NCBI RefSeq assembly: GCF_014650875.1
Contig: NZ_BMVU01000025.1
Location: 1-64,000 of the forward strand
Reading direction: 5' to 3'
Length of the DNA stretch: 64,000 nucleotides
Source: Streptomyces minutiscleroticus
Lineage (GTDB): Bacteria; Actinomycetota; Actinomycetes; Streptomycetales; Streptomycetaceae
Shown here in pieces: positions 1 to 8,287 of this stretch. The stretch's first letter is position 1. Each line of letters opens with the position of its first letter. The notes under the pieces are model-generated. The model saw only the letters and a program-made list of their open reading frames with translations, did not search any database and was not told the origin of the DNA. The translations under genes and the position numbers were made by a program.

Positions 1-736
1 CGCCGGCCGCCGGCCGCGGTGGCCGGCGGGCCCCCGCCCCTCGGCGTCCGCCGTCCGCCGCCCGGGCGCGGCCCGGCAGTTCGAAGCCCAGCCCGGCCGC
101 GGCCCGCTCCGGGGTGGGCTGGCTCCAGCGCTCCGCCACCGCCTGGTTCGTGGCGAGCGAGCGCGTCTCCGCGCGGTCGAGGTAGAGCGTGCCGTCCAGG
201 TGGTCCGTCTCGTGCTGGACGATGCGCGCGGGCCAGCCGGAGAACTCCTCGTCCACCGCCCGCCCCCGCTCGTCCAGCGCCCGCAGCCGCACCCGGGCGG
301 CCCGGGACACCACCGCCTGCCAGCCCGGCACGCTCAGGCAGCCCTCGAAGAAGGCGGCGAGGTCCGGGCCGACGGGTTCGTACACGGGGTTGACCAGGAC
401 GCGGAACGGCAGGGGCACCCGGCCGCGCGCCGTCCGCACCTCCTCCGGCACCGGCGCCGGGTCCTCGACCACCGCCAGCCGCAGCGGGACGCCGACCTGC
501 GGCGCCGCGAGGCCGACCCCCGGCGCGGCGTGCATCGTGGCGCGCAGGGCGGCCGTGAACCGGGCCAGCAGCGCCGGTTCCAGCTGTCCGTCGAACGGCT
601 CGGCGGCCCGGCGCAGCACCGGGTCGCCCGCGGTGACGATCGGCAACGGGCCCTCGTGCTCCAGGAGTTCTTCGACGTGCTCGGCGAGGGTCCGGGACAC
701 CATGCGCTCACTGCTCCGCTCTCGGGGGGATGCCAT
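1..736 (-). CDS. def: Peptide deformylase (3' end beyond window)
   Basis: Removes the N-formyl group from nascent proteins; metal-dependent cytosolic hydrolase. From the ATG at 736 all three family motifs are present: GVGLAAPQ (residues 73-80), EGCLS (131-135, metal-binding Cys) and HETDH (175-179, two metal His and the catalytic Glu). The frame is open to the window edge, so the C-terminus is not seen. After about residue 218 it becomes a Gly/Arg/Pro/Ala-rich tail, longer than the usual 180-220 residues. A second ATG twelve codons in (near 703) is an alternative start. Such stand-alone deformylases are commonly present as extra copies in Streptomyces. Confidence 0.9.
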   Translation of the reverse strand, partial: MASPRERSSERMVSRTLAEHVEELLEHEGPLPIVTAGDPVLRRAAEPFDGQLEPALLARFTAALRATMHAAPGVGLAAPQVGVPLRLAVVEDPAPVPEEVRTARGRVPLPFRVLVNPVYEPVGPDLAAFFEGCLSVPGWQAVVSRAARVRLRALDERGRAVDEEFSGWPARIVQHETDHLDGTLYLDRAETRSLATNQAVAERWSQPTPERAAAGLGFELPGRARAADGGRRGAGARRPPRPAAG

Positions 737-928
737 CGCGCCAGCATGCCAAGAGCGGGGGCGCACCGCGAAGCGGCGCCCCGGGAACCGGCTCGAGCCC
801 CACCGGTGTGACCCATGCCACACGCCTTGTCCGGGAACCCGCCGGCCCCGCGCCCCGACTACTGGACTGCCGTGGCCGGATCCGTCCGCGGTCCGGCCCC
901 GCCCCCTGCCCACGGGAGAAGCGCACCC

Positions 929-2368
929 ATGTCCACCGCCCCGCCGCCCGCGACGGACGAGTCCCCCCGGTCGCCGTCCCGTCCGCAGCCCGCCCCGGTC
1001 CCGCCCCGCCGCTCGCCGTGGTCGGCGCTGCGCCCGCTCGTGCTGCGACTGCACTTCTACGCGGGGGTGCTGATCGCCCCGTTCCTGCTGGTCGCCGCGG
1101 TGACCGGCGTACTGTACGCGGCGTCGTTCCAGGCCGAGGAGATCGTCTACGACCACGAGCTGACCGTCCCCGCCGTCGGCGACCGGGAGCTGCCCGTGTC
1201 GGAGCAGATCGCCGCCGCCCGCAAGGCGCACCCCGAAGGCACCCTCTCCGCCGTGCGCCCCGCGCCCGAGGCCGACGCGACCACCAGAGTGATGCTGTCC
1301 GGCGTCCCCGGCGTCGACCCCGGCCACACGCTCGCCGTCTTCGTCGACCCCTACACCGGCGAGGTCCGCGGCGCCCTCGAACAGTACGGGTCCACGGGCG
1401 CGCTGCCGCTGCGCACCTGGATCGACCAGCTGCACGCGAACCTGCACCTGGGCCGGCCCGGCCGCCTCTACAGCGAACTCGCGGCCAGCTGGCTGTGGGT
1501 CGTCGCGGGCGGCGGCCTGGTGCTGTGGTGCGCGCGCCGCCGCGCCCGGCGGAAGGTGCGCGGCGCCACCGGCCGCCGCCGCGTCCTCGCCCTGCACGGC
1601 TCGGTCGGCGTGTGGGCGGCGCTCGGGCTCTTCTTCCTCTCCGCGACCGGACTGACCTGGTCGACGTACGCCGGGGCCAACGTCACGGACCTGCGCGCGG
1701 CCCTCCACCAGGCCACGCCCTCCGTGTCGGCACAGGTGGCCGGCGGGGACGCCGGCGGCGAGCACGCCGGACACGGGGGCGCGGCGGGCGGAGGCGGAGC
1801 GGCGGCCGGGACGCACGGGCGGGACGTCGGCGTGGACAAGGTCCTGGCGGCCGCCCGCGCACAGGGCCTGGAGAACCCGGTGGAGATCGTGCCGCCGGCC
1901 GACGCCTCCTCCGCGTACGTCGTCCAGCAGGTGCAGCGCGCCTGGCCCACCAAGCAGGACGCGGTGGCCGTCGACCCGGCGAGCGGCGAGGTGACCGACG
2001 TGGTGCGCTTCGCGGACCACCCCGTGCTCGCCAAGCTGTCCCGCTGGGGCATCGACGCCCACACCGGCGTCCTGTTCGGCCTGGTCAACCAGCTCGTGCT
2101 GATGGCGCTCGGACTCGGCCTGGTCCTGCTGACCGTATGGGGCTACCGCATGTGGTGGCTGCGCGGCCGCGCCGGGCGGTTCGGCCGCCCCGTACCGCGC
2201 GGCGCCTGGCAGCAGGTGCCCCCGCTGCTGCTCGTCCCGCTGATGGCGGCGGTCGCCGTCCTGGGGTACTTCGTGCCGCTCCTCGGTATCCCGCTGGCGG
2301 CCTTCGTGGCCGTGGACGTCGTGCTGGGCGAGATCGCCCACCGCGGGGGGAAGCGGACCTACGTCTGA
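929..2368 (+). CDS. PepSY-associated transmembrane protein (PiuB/COG3182 type)
   Basis: A 479-residue inner-membrane protein with four main membrane spans, a fifth hydrophobic C-terminal stretch, and two extracytoplasmic PepSY-like regions. The first span carries the motif RLHFYAGV, with the conserved His of this family. Between spans three and four is a Gly/His-rich loop (GGEHAGHGG) that could bind metal. ATG 929 is chosen because GGGAGAA lies 7 nt upstream; the frame stays open to 815. Family members are often linked to siderophore or ferric iron reduction, but no iron box or siderophore gene is adjacent, so the role here is inferred only. Confidence 0.8.
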   Translation: MSTAPPPATDESPRSPSRPQPAPVPPRRSPWSALRPLVLRLHFYAGVLIAPFLLVAAVTGVLYAASFQAEEIVYDHELTVPAVGDRELPVSEQIAAARKAHPEGTLSAVRPAPEADATTRVMLSGVPGVDPGHTLAVFVDPYTGEVRGALEQYGSTGALPLRTWIDQLHANLHLGRPGRLYSELAASWLWVVAGGGLVLWCARRRARRKVRGATGRRRVLALHGSVGVWAALGLFFLSATGLTWSTYAGANVTDLRAALHQATPSVSAQVAGGDAGGEHAGHGGAAGGGGAAAGTHGRDVGVDKVLAAARAQGLENPVEIVPPADASSAYVVQQVQRAWPTKQDAVAVDPASGEVTDVVRFADHPVLAKLSRWGIDAHTGVLFGLVNQLVLMALGLGLVLLTVWGYRMWWLRGRAGRFGRPVPRGAWQQVPPLLLVPLMAAVAVLGYFVPLLGIPLAAFVAVDVVLGEIAHRGGKRTYV

Positions 2369-2391
2369 GCGGCCCTGACGAGGGCGTGGGA

Positions 2392-2441
2392 AAGGGCGGT
2401 GCGGTGACAGCCATGCACGCGGCCGTCACCGCACCGCCCTT
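2392..2441. terminator. Bidirectional terminator between convergent genes
   Basis: A perfect 17-bp inverted repeat (2392-2408 with 2425-2441) and a 16-nt loop lies between the PepSY gene and the convergent TPR gene. It has no long T run, as is usual at this G+C. Confidence 0.75.
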
Positions 2442-2475
2442 CCTTCGTTCCGCGTCCGGCCCGGGCCGTCGCCTC

Positions 2476-2817
2476 CTACAGCGCGGCGAAGTCACCGGCC
2501 AGCGCCGAGGCGAGGCGCAGGTGCGGCTCCGCCTCCGCGTCGCGGCCCTGGCGCTGGAGCGTGCGGCCGAGCATCAGCCGGGCGTAGTGCTCGGCCGGGT
2601 CGCGCTCGACGAGGACGCGCAGCTGGTCCTCGGCGCGCTTGAGCTGGGCCGAGTGGTAGTACGCGCGGGCCAGCAGCAGCCGCGGCCCGACCTGGTCCGG
2701 CACCTCCTCGACGAGGCCGCCGAGGATGTCCGCCGCCATGGAGTACCTCTTGGCGTCGAAGAACGTCCGCGCCCGCTCCCAACGCTCCGCCGACGTGCCC
2801 TGCTCGTAGTACTTCAT
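2476..2817 (-). CDS. Small tetratricopeptide-repeat protein
   Basis: A 113-residue cytosolic protein made almost entirely of TPR-like helices, e.g. ARTFFDAKRYSMAADIL and LLLARAYYHSAQLKRAEDQL, followed by a third repeat near RTLQRQGRDAEAEPHLRLA. TPRs are protein-interaction scaffolds; no catalytic motif is present. ATG 2817 (MKYYEQG) is preferred, with GGGAG 10 nt upstream. The frame runs on to 3162, but that extension overlaps the divergent DUF2795 gene. The gene converges on the PepSY gene. The partner is unknown. Confidence 0.75.
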   Translation of the reverse strand: MKYYEQGTSAERWERARTFFDAKRYSMAADILGGLVEEVPDQVGPRLLLARAYYHSAQLKRAEDQLRVLVERDPAEHYARLMLGRTLQRQGRDAEAEPHLRLASALAGDFAAL

Positions 2818-2976
2818 CTCGCTGAAGCTCCCTTCCGACCAGCCCGAACGGCGGGAGAGCGGCGGATATTCCGCCTCCCCGACCGGCCCCCTGCGGGCCG
2901 TGCCCGGCGCGCCCATTCGCGTCATGAAGGACCCGGCGCCGCACGGCGCGGGGCCGCTCCGGGTAGGCATCGCGCC

Positions 2977-3168
2977 ATGAACGTGAACCCCATCGAACTG
3001 CAGAAGTGCCTCGGCGGCATGAACTACCCCGCCGACAAGAAGACCGTCGTGGACCAGGCCAAGCAGCACGGCGCCGACAAGGAGATCATGGGAGCCCTGG
3101 AGGCGCTGCCCGACAAGGAGTACGGCACCCCGGCCGAGATCAACAAGGAGGTCAACCGGCACACCTGA
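2977..3168 (+). CDS. DUF2795 family protein
   Basis: A 63-residue protein with the helical DUF2795 pattern: an N-terminal LQKCLGGMNYPADKKTVVDQA helix pair, then ALEALPDKEYGTPAEINKEV. The family is small, cytosolic and widespread in actinobacteria, with no known biochemical role. It starts at ATG 2977 without a good Shine-Dalgarno sequence (GGGTAGG about 10 nt upstream is the nearest), and is divergent from the TPR gene. Confidence 0.8.
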   Translation: MNVNPIELQKCLGGMNYPADKKTVVDQAKQHGADKEIMGALEALPDKEYGTPAEINKEVNRHT

Positions 3169-3198
3169 GGCGGTACGGCCCCAGCGGGGGGAGTGCCC

Positions 3199-4035
3199 TC
3201 ACACGACGGCGTCCGCCCCGACCGTCACCCGCTCGCCCCGCCCGCAGCGCACCACCCGCGCGCCGTGCCCGCGGCGCTCCGCCTCCGCGAGGAAGGCGGA
3301 CAGCGGGGAGCGGAAGACGCCGTAGTCGTCGTAGTGGACCGGCAGGACGCGGCGCGGGCCGATCGCCTCCAGCAGGTCGTTGCCCTGCCCGGCGTCCATG
3401 GTCACCATCAGGCCACCGGGCAGCGTCGTGCCGCCCAGGTGCAGTACCGCCAGGTGGATGTCCGGGTACCTGCGGGCGATCTCCCCCAGCTCGTCGTGGT
3501 ACAGCGTGTCGCCGGTCAGGTAGAGCACCAGGCGGACCTCCCCGGAGCGGTCGCCGAACTCCAGCAGACTTCCCATCACCGGGGGAAGGAGGGCGCCCAC
3601 CGGGCCGAGGGCGTGCCGGCCGGGCAGCGAGGTGATCCGCACCGTCGAGTCGCCGCGCCGCAGGGTGTGGCTCTCCCACGTGCGCAGCCCCATGGCCCGG
3701 CGGTAGCCGAACAGGCCCTGCAGGGTGCGGGAGGCGTGCGGGGTGGTGACGAAGGGCAGCCCCCGGTCCAGGTGGCGCCGCGCCACCCGGTCGAAGTGGT
3801 CGCCGTGCAGGTGGGACAGGACGACCGCGTCCAGGTCCGCGTGGGGCAGGTCCGCCGCGTCCAGTGCGGGCTCGGTCAGCCGGCGCGACACCAGGCCGTA
3901 CCCGAGGTGGGCGAACTGCCCCCTGTGCAGGAAGTTCGGATCGGTCAGCAGCGTCAGACCGCCGTAGCGGATCAGCAGTGTCGCGTTGCCGATGAACAGG
4001 ATCTCCGCGGTGCCGTCCGCCGGTGCCCGCTCCAT
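3199..4035 (-). CDS. Metallo-beta-lactamase-fold hydrolase
   Basis: A 278-residue cytosolic protein of the UlaG/MBL superfamily. The signature HLHGDHFD lies near residues 76-83; further metal-ligand candidates are the His of SLPGRHALGP, the Asp in YLTGDTLYHDE and the C-terminal His of LPVHYDDYG. It would bind two metal ions and hydrolyse an ester, lactone or phosphodiester; the substrate cannot be told. ATG 4035 has a perfect AAGGAGG five bases upstream. Its neighbours do not hint at a pathway. Confidence 0.85.
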   Translation of the reverse strand: MERAPADGTAEILFIGNATLLIRYGGLTLLTDPNFLHRGQFAHLGYGLVSRRLTEPALDAADLPHADLDAVVLSHLHGDHFDRVARRHLDRGLPFVTTPHASRTLQGLFGYRRAMGLRTWESHTLRRGDSTVRITSLPGRHALGPVGALLPPVMGSLLEFGDRSGEVRLVLYLTGDTLYHDELGEIARRYPDIHLAVLHLGGTTLPGGLMVTMDAGQGNDLLEAIGPRRVLPVHYDDYGVFRSPLSAFLAEAERRGHGARVVRCGRGERVTVGADAVV

Positions 4036-4126
4036 GACCGCCTCCTTCAGCCGCGTACCGCTCGCTTCCGTGCCACCGCCCGAGTGACCACGGGGCCGCC
4101 GCCTACACGCGTACGCCTGCGGACGC

Positions 4127-5020
4127 TCAGCGGCGGCGCAGGGCGAAGGCCGCGGCGGCGAGGAGCAGGACGCCCGCCCCTGCGCCCGCGACCAGCGGCA
4201 GGGTCGTGCGGTCGGCCGCCGCGGCCGGCTCGCCCGCGACGGTCCCCGTCCCGTCGGGCGACGGGGAGCCGGAGGCGGCCCCGGACGCGGGCGTCCCCGA
4301 GGGGGACGGGGACGGCGGGCGCGGGGAAGCGGAGGCGGCGGGCGCGGTCCGCTCCGCCGTGCCGCCGCCCGCGTCGCCTGAACCGGCCAGCACCACGTCC
4401 GAGCAGGAGTAGTACGTGTCCGGCGTGCTCGTGTTCCGCCAGATCGTGTAGAGGAGGTGGTGTCCCGTACGGCCGGCGGGCAGCTTCGCCGCGACGCGGT
4501 ACGCGCCGTCCTCCAGGGCGGGGTCGGTGGCCGTGGCGAAGGGGCGGGTGTCCAGGTCGGACCAGTTCAGGGGCTTCGACGGGTCGTAGCCGTCCTTCGT
4601 CAGGTACAGCTCGAAGGTGCCGGTGTGCGGGATCGTCGAGGCGTACCGCAGCGTCAGGCGGCCCCCGGCGGGCAGGCGGGTCGACGGCCAGTCGGCGCGG
4701 GCCAGGTCCAGGCCCCGGTAGGCGTCGAGGCCGCCGCTGCACAGCCGGCCGTCCGGGATCACCCGGCGGTCACGGCCCGCGACCCCGGCCACACGGAGAT
4801 CGTCCCAGGCGGCGAAGGCGCTTCCGCCCGCCGCCCGCGCCGCCCGGCAGGCGGCCGACCGGGCCTGCGCGCCGCCCTGCGGCGAGCAGGCCACCACCCG
4901 GCCGACCGGGTCCGTCGGCGCCCCGTGCGCGGCGGCGGGCCCGGCCGCCGCCACCGCGAGCAGCAGCGGCAGGACCCCGGCGAGGGCGGCGGTACGGGTG
5001 CGGGCGCGGGACACGGCCAT
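4127..5020 (-). CDS. AA10 lytic polysaccharide monooxygenase, membrane-anchored
   Basis: A secreted copper enzyme that oxidatively cleaves chitin or cellulose. A signal peptide ends at PAAA (residues 28-31), which leaves His32 (HGAPTDP) as the mature N-terminus. The second histidine-brace residue is His132 in STIPHTG. YYSC (203-206) is where the axial aromatic residue of the copper site usually lies; Tyr rather than Phe is notable. A Ser/Pro/Ala-rich linker follows, then a hydrophobic span ending in RRR, so the enzyme is probably retained on the membrane. No carbohydrate-binding module is present. Substrate preference cannot be read from sequence. Confidence 0.9.
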   Translation of the reverse strand: MAVSRARTRTAALAGVLPLLLAVAAAGPAAAHGAPTDPVGRVVACSPQGGAQARSAACRAARAAGGSAFAAWDDLRVAGVAGRDRRVIPDGRLCSGGLDAYRGLDLARADWPSTRLPAGGRLTLRYASTIPHTGTFELYLTKDGYDPSKPLNWSDLDTRPFATATDPALEDGAYRVAAKLPAGRTGHHLLYTIWRNTSTPDTYYSCSDVVLAGSGDAGGGTAERTAPAASASPRPPSPSPSGTPASGAASGSPSPDGTGTVAGEPAAAADRTTLPLVAGAGAGVLLLAAAAFALRRR

Positions 5021-5138
5021 CCGCGGGACCTCCTGGGCACGGCACGGCGTCCGGCCCGGCGGGACGCCGTCGGGGCCGAACCGATCGGTGTCCCGTGGAG
5101 TACGGCCCGCACCCGCCCGGCGTTCAGCGCGGACCGGA

Positions 5139-5165
5139 GCGGCCGCCCACCGGACCGGCGGCCGC
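5139..5165 (-). terminator. Hairpin after lutC
   Basis: A 9-bp perfect stem (5139-5147 with 5157-5165) with a 9-nt loop lies 32 bases past the lutC stop codon. It is a probable terminator of the lut operon, without a T run. Confidence 0.5.
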
Positions 5166-5196
5166 CCGTGTGCGGGGGCGGCGCCGCGCCCCTCGG

Positions 5197-5859
5197 CTAC
5201 TTCCCCTCGTCCGCCCCGCTCACCAGCACCACCTCCAGCGTGCGCGGGCCGTGCACGCCCTCCACCCGGTCCAGTTCGATGTCGCTGGTCGCGGACGGGC
5301 CCGAGATCCAGGTCAGCGGGCGGGCCGGGTCGAGCCGGGGCAGGGCCTGCGGGACCGAGGAGACGACCTGCTCCGGCACCCGCACGACGCAGACGTGGTG
5401 GTCGGGGACGAGGGTGATCCGGCGGCGCCCCTGGTCGGGGGAGCCGTCCAGGACGATGGTGCCGGTCTCGGCGATCGCCACCGCGCAGCCCGTGACCACG
5501 CTGTCGACCCGGTCCAGTTCGTGCGCGGTGCTCCCGGCCGCGTCGGGTACGTGCTCCACGCCGTCGGCCTCCGCGAGCCAGGCCCCGGGCAGACCCGGCG
5601 GGACCAGGACGCTGCCCGCGCCCCGCCCGGCCAGCAACCGGGCCAGCGTGCCCGGCAGTTCGCCCGTCGTGCAGCGGTGCACGAGCGCCCGGTAGTCGGC
5701 GAGGTTCTCCGCGAGGAGGTCCACCGTCTGCTCGGCGGTCCGGTCGCCGTGCTCGGTCGCGTAGGGGCGCGGGACGGCCCGCTCGTACGGGGTGTCGTCC
5801 GCCGGTACGTCCGCGAGCGCGCGCCGCACCCGGGCCAGGATCAGGTCCCTGCTGCTCAC
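5197..5859 (-). CDS. lutC: Lactate utilization protein C (LutC/YkgG family)
   Basis: A 220-residue subunit of the LutABC complex that oxidises L-lactate to pyruvate. It shows the LUD-domain pattern: GVEHVPDAAGSTAHELDRV, then AIAETGTIVLDGSPDQGRR, then LVPDHHVCVV and ISGPSATSDIEL near the C-terminus. GTG 5859 overlaps the lutB stop by four bases (GTGA), so translation is coupled to lutB. It is the last gene of the lut operon. Confidence 0.92.
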   Translation of the reverse strand: MSSRDLILARVRRALADVPADDTPYERAVPRPYATEHGDRTAEQTVDLLAENLADYRALVHRCTTGELPGTLARLLAGRGAGSVLVPPGLPGAWLAEADGVEHVPDAAGSTAHELDRVDSVVTGCAVAIAETGTIVLDGSPDQGRRRITLVPDHHVCVVRVPEQVVSSVPQALPRLDPARPLTWISGPSATSDIELDRVEGVHGPRTLEVVLVSGADEGK

Positions 5860-7334
5860 TTGCCAGTCCCCTGTCCGCCGTGCGTGCGCTGCCACCAGTC
5901 GCGGAACGGCTCCGCGGGCACCGGCGGCAGGTCGCGGCTCGCGCTCCAGGCCCGGCCGGGCCCCGGCAGCGTCCGCGGGTGGAAGCGGCGCGAGCGCGAG
6001 GCGATCCGCTGGCCCGCGCGCAGCGCGCCCGGGCTGCCGAGCGCCCAGCGGGCCGCCCGCATCGCCGCCCGCTCGGCGGTGTGCCCCTTGGCGGGCTTCA
6101 GCATCACCTTGGCGCCCCTCTGCGTCACGACGCCGCCCTGGGCGACGCGTTCGCGCAGGTGGACCAGGACCTCCGGGATGTCGATGGCGACCGGGCAGAC
6201 CTCGTAGCAGGCGCCGCACAGCGAGGAGGCGTACGGCAGGGAGGCGTCGATCTCGCTCTGCGTGCCGCGCAGCTGGGGGCTGAGGATGGCGCCGATCGGG
6301 CCGGGGTAGACCGAGCCGTACGCGTGGCCGCCCGCCCGCTCGTAGACCGGGCAGACGTTGAGGCAGGCCGAGCAGCGGATGCAGCGCAGGGCCTGGCGGC
6401 CGACCTCGTCGGCGAGGGTGTCGGTGCGGCCGTTGTCGAGCAGGACCAGGTGGAAGGTGCGCGGGCCGTCCCCGTCGGCGGTACCCGTCCACGTCGACGT
6501 GTACGGGTTCATGCGCTCGGCCGTCGAGGAACGCGGCAGGGTCTGCAGGAAGACCTCCAGGTCCCGCCAGGTCGGCACGATCTTCTCGATGCCGACGACC
6601 GAGATCAGCGTCTCGGGCAGGGTCAGGCACATCCGGCCGTTGCCCTCGGACTCCACGACGACCAGCGTGCCGGTCTCGGCGACCATGAAGTTGGCGCCGG
6701 AGACGCCGACCTTGGCGCGCAGGAACTTCTCCCGCAGGTGCAGCCGGGCGGCCTCGGCGAGTTCGGCGGGGGTGTCGGTCAGTCCCTCGGGGGCCGGGCG
6801 GCCCCACTCGCCCATCTCCGAGCGGAAGATGTCGCGGATCTCGCCGCGGTTGCGGTGGATCGCCGGGACCAGGATGTGCGAGGGGCGGTCATCGCCCAGC
6901 TGCACGATCAGCTCGGCCAGGTCGGTCTCGTAGGCGTGGACGCCCTCGGCCCGAAGCGCCTCGTTGAGGCCGATCTCCTGCGTGGCCATCGACTTGACCT
7001 TGACGACCTCGGTCTCGCCGGTGGCCCGGACCAGGTCGGCGACGATGCGGTTGGCCTCGTCCGCGTCGGCGGCCCAGTGCACGGTGCCGCCGGCCGCCGT
7101 GACCGACTCCTCCAACTGCACCAGGTAGCGGTCGAGGTGGCGCAGCGTGTGGTCCTTGATCCGCCTGCCCGCCTCGCGCAGCTCCGCCCAGTCGGACACC
7201 TCGGCGACGGCCTTGGCGCGCTTGGCGCGGATGGTGTGGGTGGCGTGGCGCAGGTTGCCGCGCAGCGTCGTGTCGCGCACGGCCTCGTGCGCGGCCTTCG
7301 GGAAGGCCGGCATGCCGACGAACGTCCCGCTCAC
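5856..7334 (-). CDS. lutB: Lactate utilization iron-sulfur protein LutB
   Basis: A 492-residue iron-sulfur subunit of the L-lactate dehydrogenase complex. The N-terminal two thirds form a LUD domain (VAETGTLVVVESEGNGRMC), followed by two 4Fe-4S motifs, CIRCSACLNVCPV and CGACYEVCPV, and a Lys/Arg-rich C-terminus. GTG 7334 is chosen because AAGGAG lies 8 nt upstream and because it overlaps a short upstream ORF by GTGA; the frame is open to 7385. The stop overlaps lutC. Confidence 0.93.
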   Translation of the reverse strand: MSGTFVGMPAFPKAAHEAVRDTTLRGNLRHATHTIRAKRAKAVAEVSDWAELREAGRRIKDHTLRHLDRYLVQLEESVTAAGGTVHWAADADEANRIVADLVRATGETEVVKVKSMATQEIGLNEALRAEGVHAYETDLAELIVQLGDDRPSHILVPAIHRNRGEIRDIFRSEMGEWGRPAPEGLTDTPAELAEAARLHLREKFLRAKVGVSGANFMVAETGTLVVVESEGNGRMCLTLPETLISVVGIEKIVPTWRDLEVFLQTLPRSSTAERMNPYTSTWTGTADGDGPRTFHLVLLDNGRTDTLADEVGRQALRCIRCSACLNVCPVYERAGGHAYGSVYPGPIGAILSPQLRGTQSEIDASLPYASSLCGACYEVCPVAIDIPEVLVHLRERVAQGGVVTQRGAKVMLKPAKGHTAERAAMRAARWALGSPGALRAGQRIASRSRRFHPRTLPGPGRAWSASRDLPPVPAEPFRDWWQRTHGGQGTGK

Positions 7335-7402
7335 GCGTCCCGCTCCTTCCCGGCGTACTCGGTGTGCTCGGCGCGCGGGGCGCACATGACGCGCTCGCTC
7401 AT
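7331..7402 (-). CDS. Putative 23-residue ORF coupled between lutA and lutB
   Basis: ATG 7402 overlaps the lutA stop (ATGA), and its TGA overlaps the lutB GTG start (GTGA), so this 24-codon frame joins two genes with four-base overlaps on both sides. The peptide begins MSERVMCAPRAEH and ends KERDA; it has no recognisable domain. Its last codons contain the lutB Shine-Dalgarno. It may be a real small protein or a relay that keeps ribosomes on the message across a 64-base gap. No homology search could be run. Confidence 0.4.
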   Translation of the reverse strand: MSERVMCAPRAEHTEYAGKERDA

Positions 7403-8154
7403 GCCAGGGGCTCCTCTTCCGTGCTCGCCAGGATCTCCGCGATGTGGACCGGGCGCATGCCGACGCGCAGCCGCGTCATCGTGCCGCCGATGTGCATCAG
7501 GCACGAGTTGTCGGCCGCGCACAGCACGTCCGCGCCCGTCGAGGCGGCGTTGCGCACCTTGTCGGCGCCCATCGCCGCGGAGACGTCGGAGTTCTTCACC
7601 GCGAACGTGCCGCCGAAGCCGCAGCACTCCTCGGCGCCGGGCAGCTCCCGCAGCTCCAGGCCCCCGACCGCCTCCAGCAGCCGCCGCGGCCGGTCGCCCA
7701 GCCCGAGGCTGCGCAGACCGTGGCAGGTCGGGTGGTAGGTGACGGTGTGCGGGTAGTACGCCCCCACGTCCGTCACGCCGACCACGTCCACCAGGAACTC
7801 CGTCAGTTCGTACGTCCTGGGCACCACCGGCGCCAGGGTGCGGGCGAGGGTGTCGCCGCGGCCCTCGGCGCGGGCCCGCTCGCCCATGCGCGGATACAGC
7901 TCGCGCACCATCGCGCCGCACGATCCGGACGGCGTGACGATCGCCTCGTACCCCCCGAAGACCTCGGAGAAGTTCCGGGCGAGCGGCTCGGCCTCGTGGC
8001 GGTAGCCGGTGTTGTAGTGCGCCTGCCCGCAGCAGGTCTGGCCCATCGGGAAGTCGACCTCGACGCCCAGCCTGGTCAGCAGTTTCACCACGGCACGTCC
8101 GGTGTCCGGATAGAGCGTGTCGTTGACACAGGTCAGGAACAGGGCGACACGCAT
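7399..8154 (-). CDS. lutA: Lactate utilization protein LutA (CCG-domain oxidoreductase)
   Basis: A 251-residue subunit with two cysteine-rich CCG domains: TCCGQAHYNTGY in the N-terminal half and AEECCGFGGTF in the C-terminal half, plus HPTCHGLR and the Cys of SGSCGAM. These domains bind an unusual iron-sulfur cluster and pass electrons from lactate. It is first in the operon, with AAGGAG six bases before ATG 8154. The 130 bases upstream hold its promoter and the terminator of the rha operon. Confidence 0.93.
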   Translation of the reverse strand: MRVALFLTCVNDTLYPDTGRAVVKLLTRLGVEVDFPMGQTCCGQAHYNTGYRHEAEPLARNFSEVFGGYEAIVTPSGSCGAMVRELYPRMGERARAEGRGDTLARTLAPVVPRTYELTEFLVDVVGVTDVGAYYPHTVTYHPTCHGLRSLGLGDRPRRLLEAVGGLELRELPGAEECCGFGGTFAVKNSDVSAAMGADKVRNAASTGADVLCAADNSCLMHIGGTMTRLRVGMRPVHIAEILASTEEEPLA

Positions 8155-8200
8155 CGCGGCTCCTTGTGATCGAACATGGGATGAATGCAGGGTACGGGGC

Positions 8201-8236
8201 GGCCGGTGCGCAAAGGGAGACCTCCGCGCACCGGCC
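8201..8236 (-). terminator. Hairpin downstream of rhaB
   Basis: An 11-bp perfect stem (8201-8211 with 8226-8236) with a 14-nt loop, 50-90 bases past the rhaB stop, separates the rha operon from lutA. A second G+C hairpin lies at about 8240-8285. Confidence 0.55.
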
Positions 8237-8287
8237 CGGTACCCCGTGAGCGGGGAGGACCCCGCCGCCCCGGCGGGCGGGGCGGGT

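Noticed and set aside
5197..6807. Single 536-codon frame covering lutC and part of lutB
   Set aside because: Only the lutC part is coding; the upstream portion is the out-of-frame shadow of lutB, whose own frame carries the iron-sulfur motifs.
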